Shown piece after piece: positions 48,367 to 53,341 of a stretch of DNA of 53,341 bases. The stretch spans positions 1 through 53,341 of the forward strand of contig NZ_BOOC01000046.1 in NCBI RefSeq assembly GCF_016863035.1, written 5' to 3'. Each line of letters starts with the position of its first letter. Positions within the stretch are counted from its first letter, which is position 1. Made by a program: the position numbers and the translations under genes. This DNA is from Microbispora corallina (GTDB lineage Bacteria > Actinomycetota > Actinomycetes > Streptosporangiales > Streptosporangiaceae). Below the pieces are notes generated by a model. It had not been told where the DNA came from. It saw nothing but the letters and a program-made list of their open reading frames with translations, and ran no database searches.

Positions 48367-49461
48367 GTGCGAGGTGACGGCACCCCCAGCGACGCCCGTG
48401 GCGAGGGCGGCGACGGGAGTGCGCACATCGACGTGGACGATCTGCCCGACGGGCTCGTCGCGGCCGACCGCGAAGGCGTGGTGCTGATGGTCAACCGGGC
48501 GGCCGAGCGCCTGACCGGGATCGACCGCCGCACCGCCGTCGGCCGGCACGTCAGCGACGTGCTGCCGCTGCGCGACCCCGACGGACGCGACTGGTGGAAG
48601 TGGCTCGACCCGCAGGGCGGCCTGTCCATCCGCAGCCGCCAGCCGGAGCGCCCGCTGCACCTGCCCGGCCGGCAGGAGCTCCTGGTCGCCGCCCGGTTCG
48701 TCCGCCGGCCGGAGCGCGGCGGCAGGGTGGAGCGGGTCGTGATCACGCTCAGGGACGCCTCGGCGCGGGCCCGGGTGGAGCGCAGCAGGGCCGACCTCGT
48801 CTCCACCGTCGCCCACGAGCTGAGGTCTCCCCTGACCAGCGTCAAGGGCTTCACGGCCACGCTGCTGGCCAAGTGGGACCGGTTCACCGACGCCCAGAAG
48901 CTGGTCATGCTGGAGACGGTCAACGCCGACGCCGACCGGGTCACCCGCCTGATCACGGAGCTGCTCGACGTGTCCCGCATCGAGTCGGGCCGGGTGGAGA
49001 TCCACCGCCAGGTCGTCGACATCCCGGCGCGGATCCGGCGGATCGTCGCGGGTCGCGTCGCCGCGGGGGAGCCGGAGGACCGCTTCCGCCTGGAGCTCGC
49101 CGGCCCGCTGCCCGAGGTGTGGGCCGACCAGGACAAGATCGACCAGATCCTCGCCAACCTGGTGGAAAACGCGGTGCGCCACGGACGCGGTACGGTGACC
49201 ATAGTGGTGGAGCCGGTCGAGTGGGGAGTCGCCGTGGCGGTGCGCGACCAGGGTGAGGGCGTGGCGCCCGAGCTGGTCACCCGTGTCTTCCGCCAGTTCT
49301 GGCGGGGCAACGGGCGGCGTCGCGGCGGCACGGGCCTCGGGCTGTTCATCGTGAAGGGCCTCGTCGAGGCGCACGGCGGCACGATCGGCGTGCAGCGGGC
49401 GCCCGGCGGCGGCGCCGAGTTTCGATTTATCCTGCCCACCGGCACCCCCGACTTCGCCTGA
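48367..49461 (+). CDS. PAS-domain sensor histidine kinase
   Basis: 364 aa, no membrane helix, so cytoplasmic. A PAS domain (about 20-130; LPDGLVAADREGVVLMVNRAAERLTGI) is followed by HisKA with phospho-acceptor His150 in VSTVAHELRSPLTSVKGF and a HATPase_c domain with N box LVENAVRH, G1 VRDQGEGVAP and G2 GGTGLGLFIVKGL. No response regulator is adjacent, so it is an orphan. GTG 48367 has GAGGAGG (48353-48359) 7 nt upstream; the Arg/Pro-rich 23 codons from ATG 48298 would be an alternative extension. Between the SpoU gene and pheS. Confidence 0.9.
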   Translation: MRGDGTPSDARGEGGDGSAHIDVDDLPDGLVAADREGVVLMVNRAAERLTGIDRRTAVGRHVSDVLPLRDPDGRDWWKWLDPQGGLSIRSRQPERPLHLPGRQELLVAARFVRRPERGGRVERVVITLRDASARARVERSRADLVSTVAHELRSPLTSVKGFTATLLAKWDRFTDAQKLVMLETVNADADRVTRLITELLDVSRIESGRVEIHRQVVDIPARIRRIVAGRVAAGEPEDRFRLELAGPLPEVWADQDKIDQILANLVENAVRHGRGTVTIVVEPVEWGVAVAVRDQGEGVAPELVTRVFRQFWRGNGRRRGGTGLGLFIVKGLVEAHGGTIGVQRAPGGGAEFRFILPTGTPDFA

Positions 49462-49466
49462 TCGAG

Positions 49467-49485
49467 GAGCCCGCCCGGCGGGCTC
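49467..49485 (+). terminator. Hairpin after the histidine kinase gene
   Basis: GAGCCCG-cccgg-CGGGCTC, a perfect 7-bp stem starting 5 nt past the stop. No T-run. Confidence 0.5.
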
Positions 49486-49571
49486 GCGGCGCGGAGGACG
49501 GCCCGGTGGGCTCATCGGACACGGCCCTCGCCCCGGCGTCCGCGCGGAGCGGAGATGCGGGGCAGGGGCAC

Positions 49572-49577
49572 TAGACT
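49572..49577 (+). promoter_or_regulatory. Putative -10 box for pheST
   Basis: TAGACT lies 51 nt before the pheS TTG. No convincing -35. The leader is too short for a tRNA-sensing T-box. Confidence 0.4.
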
Positions 49578-49628
49578 CGACCCGCGCAGCGCCCCGGCGC
49601 TCGCATGCCCTGGATACGGAGCTCACTC

Positions 49629-50729
49629 TTGTCGAACACCTATGACCCGGTCGAGGTGACGCCGTTGCACGCCGACGAGGTGGCGACGGCGCAGGACGAC
49701 GCGCTCGCCGCCATCGCCGCGGCCCGCGACCTCGACGAACTGAAGCAGGCCCGGCTCGCCCACGCCGGCGACCGGTCGCCGATCGCGCTGGCCAACCGCG
49801 AGATCGGGGCGCTGCCGCCCGCGGCCCGCGCCGAGGCGGGCAAGCGGATCGGCGCCGCCCGCAAGGCCATCGGAGAGGCCCTCGCCGCCCGTCAGGCCGA
49901 GCTGGAGGCCGAGCGCGACGCCCGCGTCCTCATCGAGGAGACCGTCGACGTCACCCTGCCCTGGGACCGGGCCCCGCGCGGCGCCCGGCACCCGCTCACG
50001 ACTCTGCAGGAGCGCATCGCCGACGCGTTCGTCGCGATGGGCTACGAGGTCGCCGAGGGCCCCGAGCTCGAGGGCGAGTGGTTCAACTTCGACGCCCTGA
50101 ACATCGCGCCCGACCATCCGGCCCGCTCCGACCACGACACGTTCTTCGTCGAGAGCACCGACTCCGGCAAGGTGCTGCGCACCCAGACGTCGCCCGTGCA
50201 GATCCGGGCGCTGCTGTCGCGCCGGCTGCCGGTCTACGTCATCTCGCCGGGCAAGGTCTTCCGCACCGACGAGCTGGACGCCACCCACACCCCGGTGTTC
50301 CACCAGGTCGAGGGCCTCGCCGTCGACAAGGGGCTGACGATGGCCCACCTCAAGGGCACGCTCGACCGGTTCGCCGAGGTGATGTTCGGCGCGGGCATCA
50401 GCACCCGGTTCCGGCCGAACTACTTCCCGTTCACCGAGCCGTCGGCCGAGCTCGACCTGCGCTGCTTCGTCTGCCGGGGCTCCTCGGCCGTGCCCGGCAA
50501 CCCGCCGTGCCGCACCTGCAAGTCCGAGGGCTGGATCGAGTGGGGCGGCTGCGGGATGGTCAACCCGCGCGTGCTGATCGCGTGCGGCGTCGACCCGTCC
50601 GTCTACTCCGGATTCGCCTTCGGCATGGGCATCGAGCGCACGCTGATGTTCCGCCACAACGCCGAGGACATGCGCGACATGGTCGAGGGCGACGTCCGGT
50701 TCACCCTTCCGTTCGGGCTGGAGGTCTGA
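49629..50729 (+). CDS. pheS: Phenylalanyl-tRNA synthetase alpha subunit
   Basis: 366 aa. N-terminal coiled coil (about 10-95) then class II catalytic domain: HPLTTLQERIADAFVAMGY, FRTDELDATHTPVFHQVEGL (motif 2), RPNYFPFTEPSAELD and motif 3 GFAFGMGIERTLMFR. A Cys-rich stretch CFVCRGSSAVPGNPPCRTC (about 280-300) resembles a zinc site. Start is TTG 49629: CGGAG (49617-49621) is 7 nt upstream and the result, MSNTYDPVEV, matches homologues; ATG 49605 is in frame but poorly placed. The stop overlaps pheT by one base. Confidence 0.95.
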   Translation: MSNTYDPVEVTPLHADEVATAQDDALAAIAAARDLDELKQARLAHAGDRSPIALANREIGALPPAARAEAGKRIGAARKAIGEALAARQAELEAERDARVLIEETVDVTLPWDRAPRGARHPLTTLQERIADAFVAMGYEVAEGPELEGEWFNFDALNIAPDHPARSDHDTFFVESTDSGKVLRTQTSPVQIRALLSRRLPVYVISPGKVFRTDELDATHTPVFHQVEGLAVDKGLTMAHLKGTLDRFAEVMFGAGISTRFRPNYFPFTEPSAELDLRCFVCRGSSAVPGNPPCRTCKSEGWIEWGGCGMVNPRVLIACGVDPSVYSGFAFGMGIERTLMFRHNAEDMRDMVEGDVRFTLPFGLEV

Positions 50730-53299
50730 TGAAGGTCCCGCTTTCCTGGCTGCGGGAGTACGTCGACCTGCCCGCGGTCACCGCCCACGAGGTCGCCGAG
50801 CGGCTCACCGCCGCGGGCCTCAAGCTGGAGTCCGTCAGCTCGCACGGCCACGAGATCAAGAACGTGGTCGTCGGCCGGGTCCTCGAGTTCGAGGAGCTGG
50901 CCGGGTTCAAGAAGCCGATCCGGCACTGCAGGGTCGAGGTGGGGGAGGCGACGCCGCGCGAGATCGTGTGCGGCGCCGTCAACTTCTCCGTGGGCGCGGT
51001 CGTGCCGGTCGCGCTGCCGGGCGCGGTGCTGCCCGGCGGCTTCGAGATCGGCTCCCGCAAGACCTACGGCCGGCTGTCCGACGGCATGATCTGCTCGGAG
51101 GCGGAGCTCGGCATCGCCGAGTCCTCGCCGGGGATCCTGGTGCTGCCGCAGGACACCCCGATCGGCGCCGACGTGGTCGAGCTGCTCGGCCTGCGCGACG
51201 ACGTGCTGGAGCTGGAGATCACCCCCGACATGGGGTACGCGCTGTCGATCCGCGGCGTGGCCCGCGAGGCGGCGATCGCGTTCGACGTCCCGTTCCGCGA
51301 CCCGGCCGCCGTGCAGCCGCCGGCCGACTCGGGGCCGTCCTGGCCCGCGTCGATCGCCGACCCCAGCGCGTGCGACCGGTTCGTCCTGCGCTCGGTGTCG
51401 GGCTTCGACCCGGCCGCCGAGAGCCCGCTGTGGATGCGCGTGCGGCTGGCCCGCGCCGGGATGCGCTCGGTCTCGCTCGCGGTGGACGTGACCAACTACG
51501 TGATGCTGGAGCTGGGCCAGCCGCTCCACGCGTTCGACCGGTCCCGGCTGTCCGGCGAGATCGTCGTACGGCGGGCCCGGCCGGGGGAGACCCTGGAGAC
51601 GCTCGACCACGTGGTGCGCACGCTGCACGCCGAGGACATCCTCATCACCGACGACTCGGGCCCGATCTCCATGGCGGGCACGATGGGCGGCCTGCACACC
51701 GAGATCTCCGGGGACTCGATCGACATCGTCATCGAGGCCGCCCACTTCTCGGCCACCGGCATCGCCCGCGAGTCGCGCCGGCACAACCTGGTCAGCGAGG
51801 CGTCCAAGCGGTTCGAGCGCGGCGTCGACCGGGAGCTTCCGCTCGCCGCGTCGTGGCGGGCCGTCCAGCTCCTCGCCGACCTCGGCGGGGCCGTCGCCGA
51901 CCCGGGGGTCACCCAGGCCGAGGTCGAGGTGGCGCCGGTCACGATCACCATCCCGGCCGGCCACCCCGACCGCGTCGCCGGCATGCGCTACGGCCGCGAG
52001 ACCGTCATCCGCCGGCTGGAGCAGGTCGGCTGCACGGTGACCGAGGGCGCCGCCGGCCCGGCCGCCGCCGGCGGGCACGGCGTCGCCGCGACCGGCGTCG
52101 TGTCGACCTCCGACCTGGCCGGGAGGCTGGCCGTCCAGGGGGACGACCTGATCACGGTCACCCCGCCGACCTGGCGTCCCGACCTCACCGACCCCAACGA
52201 CCTCGCCGAGGAGGTCATCAGGCTCGAGGGGTACGACCGGCTGCCGTCGGTCCTGCCGCACGCCCCCGCCGGGGCCGGGCTCACCGAGACCCAGCGGCTG
52301 CGCCGGCGCGCCGGGCGGGCCCTCGCCCTGTCGGGGTACGTCGAGGTCCTGGCGTACCCGTTCATCGGCGCCCGGGACCTCGACGACCTGCTGCTGCCCG
52401 AGGGCGACCCGCGCAGGAGGGTGACCCGGCTGGTCAACCCGCTGAGCGAGGACGAGCCGTACATGCGCACGACGCTGCTGCCGGGCCTGCTGAAGACCCT
52501 GGCCCGCAACGTCGGCCGCGGCTTCCCCGACGTGGCGCTGTTCGAGACCGGGCTGGTCTACCGTCCCGAGCCGGACGCCCCCGCCGCCGCCCCCGTGCTG
52601 GCGGTCGACCGCCGTCCGACGGAGGAGGAGCTGGCCGAGGTCGAGCGGGCGCTGCCGCGCCAGCCGGTGCGGGTCGCGGTCGTCCTCGCGGGCGAGTTCG
52701 AGCGGTCCGGCTGGTGGGGCAAGGGCCGCGAGGCGTCCTGGGCCGACGCGATCGAGGCGGCCCGCGCGGTCGCCCGCGAGGCCGGGATCGACCTCGGCGT
52801 ACGGGCCGACCGGCACGAGCCGTGGCACCCCGGCCGGTGCGCCGCCCTGACGGTGCCAGGCGACGACGGCGAGCCGGTGCTGGTGGGCCACGCCGGCGAG
52901 CTGCACCCGAGGGTCGTGGAGGCGTACGGCCTGCCGCCGCGCACCGCCGCGATGGAGCTGGAGCTGTCGCTGCTGCGGCCGTCCGGACCGGTGGAGACGC
53001 CGGCCGTGTCGGCCTACCCGGTGGCCACCCAGGACGTCGCGCTGATCGTGCCGTCGGGGACGCCGGAGGCCGACGTGGCCGCCGCCCTCCGCGACGGCGC
53101 GGGCGACCTGCTGGAGTCGATCCGGCTGTTCGACGTCTACACAGGCCCGCAGGTGGGCGAGGGCAACAAGTCGCTCGCGTACACGCTGCGGTTCCGCGCG
53201 GCCGACCGCACGCTGACGGTCGAGGAGACCACGGCCGCCCGCGACGCCGCCGTGGCGGTCGCCGCCGAGCGGACCGGGGCGCAGCTCCGCGGAGCCTGA
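50729..53299 (+). CDS. pheT: Phenylalanyl-tRNA synthetase beta subunit
   Basis: 856 aa. Domains in order: N-terminal MKVPLSWLREYVDLP, EMAP-type tRNA-binding domain (about 40-150), B3/B4 editing domain (about 210-390), B5 domain (about 410-500), inactive catalytic-like core, and FDX-ACB anticodon domain (about 760-856; SAYPVATQDVALIVPSGTPEADV). An Ala/Gly-rich insertion of about 30 residues (near 440-470) splits the B5 region. ATG overlaps the pheS stop and has GGAGGT upstream. Works as an alpha2beta2 enzyme with PheS. Confidence 0.95.
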   Translation: MKVPLSWLREYVDLPAVTAHEVAERLTAAGLKLESVSSHGHEIKNVVVGRVLEFEELAGFKKPIRHCRVEVGEATPREIVCGAVNFSVGAVVPVALPGAVLPGGFEIGSRKTYGRLSDGMICSEAELGIAESSPGILVLPQDTPIGADVVELLGLRDDVLELEITPDMGYALSIRGVAREAAIAFDVPFRDPAAVQPPADSGPSWPASIADPSACDRFVLRSVSGFDPAAESPLWMRVRLARAGMRSVSLAVDVTNYVMLELGQPLHAFDRSRLSGEIVVRRARPGETLETLDHVVRTLHAEDILITDDSGPISMAGTMGGLHTEISGDSIDIVIEAAHFSATGIARESRRHNLVSEASKRFERGVDRELPLAASWRAVQLLADLGGAVADPGVTQAEVEVAPVTITIPAGHPDRVAGMRYGRETVIRRLEQVGCTVTEGAAGPAAAGGHGVAATGVVSTSDLAGRLAVQGDDLITVTPPTWRPDLTDPNDLAEEVIRLEGYDRLPSVLPHAPAGAGLTETQRLRRRAGRALALSGYVEVLAYPFIGARDLDDLLLPEGDPRRRVTRLVNPLSEDEPYMRTTLLPGLLKTLARNVGRGFPDVALFETGLVYRPEPDAPAAAPVLAVDRRPTEEELAEVERALPRQPVRVAVVLAGEFERSGWWGKGREASWADAIEAARAVAREAGIDLGVRADRHEPWHPGRCAALTVPGDDGEPVLVGHAGELHPRVVEAYGLPPRTAAMELELSLLRPSGPVETPAVSAYPVATQDVALIVPSGTPEADVAAALRDGAGDLLESIRLFDVYTGPQVGEGNKSLAYTLRFRAADRTLTVEETTAARDAAVAVAAERTGAQLRGA

Positions 53300-53318
53300 G
53301 CGCGGGAAGCGACGAGGC

Positions 53319-53341
53319 GGGCGCCGGCACGGCCGGCGCCC
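53319..53341 (+). terminator. Terminator after pheT, at the window edge
   Basis: GGGCGCCGG (53319-53327) pairs with 53333-53341 around a 5-nt loop, 19 nt past the pheT stop. The hairpin is cut by the end of the window, so the stem could be longer. Confidence 0.65.

Noticed and set aside
49605..49628. ATG 49605 as the pheS start
   Set aside because: It lacks a ribosome site and adds residues absent from the usual N-terminus; TTG 49629 has CGGAG 7 nt upstream and gives MSNTYDPVEV.
50603..52906. A 767-codon minus-strand open frame opposite pheT
   Set aside because: Antisense to an unmistakable pheT with all domains; no protein family features.

Overview
The window is 53.3 kb of very GC-rich, gene-dense actinobacterial chromosome. 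Gene content and order (thrS-HIT-pgsA-patA-pimA, pdxS/pdxT-yebC, ruvCAB, yajC-secDF, apt-relA, hisS-aspS, alaS-ruvX-mltG-aroE, infC-rpmI-rplT, pheST), frequent GTG starts and many 4-base stop/start overlaps point to a mycelial actinomycete. Streptosporangiales is my best guess from protein style, not a proven assignment. I found no tRNA, rRNA, CRISPR array, insertion sequence or prophage. No gene-free stretch exceeds 300 bases; the largest are 2941-3214, 10061-10327, 21279-21573 and 30163-30431.

Layout. 1-3763: thrS, an Asp23/Gls24-type envelope protein and a HIT protein. 3798-10060 (all minus): a large membrane protein with a phosphatase-like exodomain, a GHL10 glycoside hydrolase-like secreted protein, and the EF-G paralogue EF-G2. 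10328-13555: a four-gene operon for phosphatidylinositol/PIM lipids (pgsA, patA-type acyltransferase, pimA, LemA-like protein). 13687-18853: DUF3048 lipoprotein, PLP synthase genes pdxS and pdxT split by a MarR gene, yebC, and an Eis-type acetyltransferase. 18948-21278: ruvCAB behind an SOS box. 21574-24833: yajC-secD-secF. 24944-32371: apt, relA, a minus-strand DUF349 protein and cyclophilin, a metallo-hydrolase and hisS. 32368-44438: aspS, a second cyclophilin, DUF2231, rarA, DUF948/DUF6167 proteins, alaS, ruvX, two tandem mltG genes and aroE. 44473-45725: a PadR repressor with a membrane-protein partner. 45821-53299: infC-rpmI-rplT behind an apparent attenuator, an rRNA methyltransferase, a PAS histidine kinase, and pheST.

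Most of this is conserved housekeeping. The most interesting signals are regulatory: (i) an infC leader carrying a five-codon ORF that overlaps the 5' arm of an intrinsic terminator, with a possible competing antiterminator and an ATC start for infC; (ii) a perfect 22-bp palindromic SOS box directly downstream of the ruvC -10; (iii) a PadR promoter whose 35/10 spacer contains a perfect inverted repeat, with leaderless output; (iv) four genes whose -10 box lies exactly 7 nt from the start codon; and (v) perfect-stem terminators between convergent genes. Protein-level points are EF-G2 with Tyr in place of the catalytic His, an AspRS with residues typical of non-discriminating enzymes, tandem divergent MltG paralogues, and a conserved-looking but functionally unknown 741-residue membrane protein.
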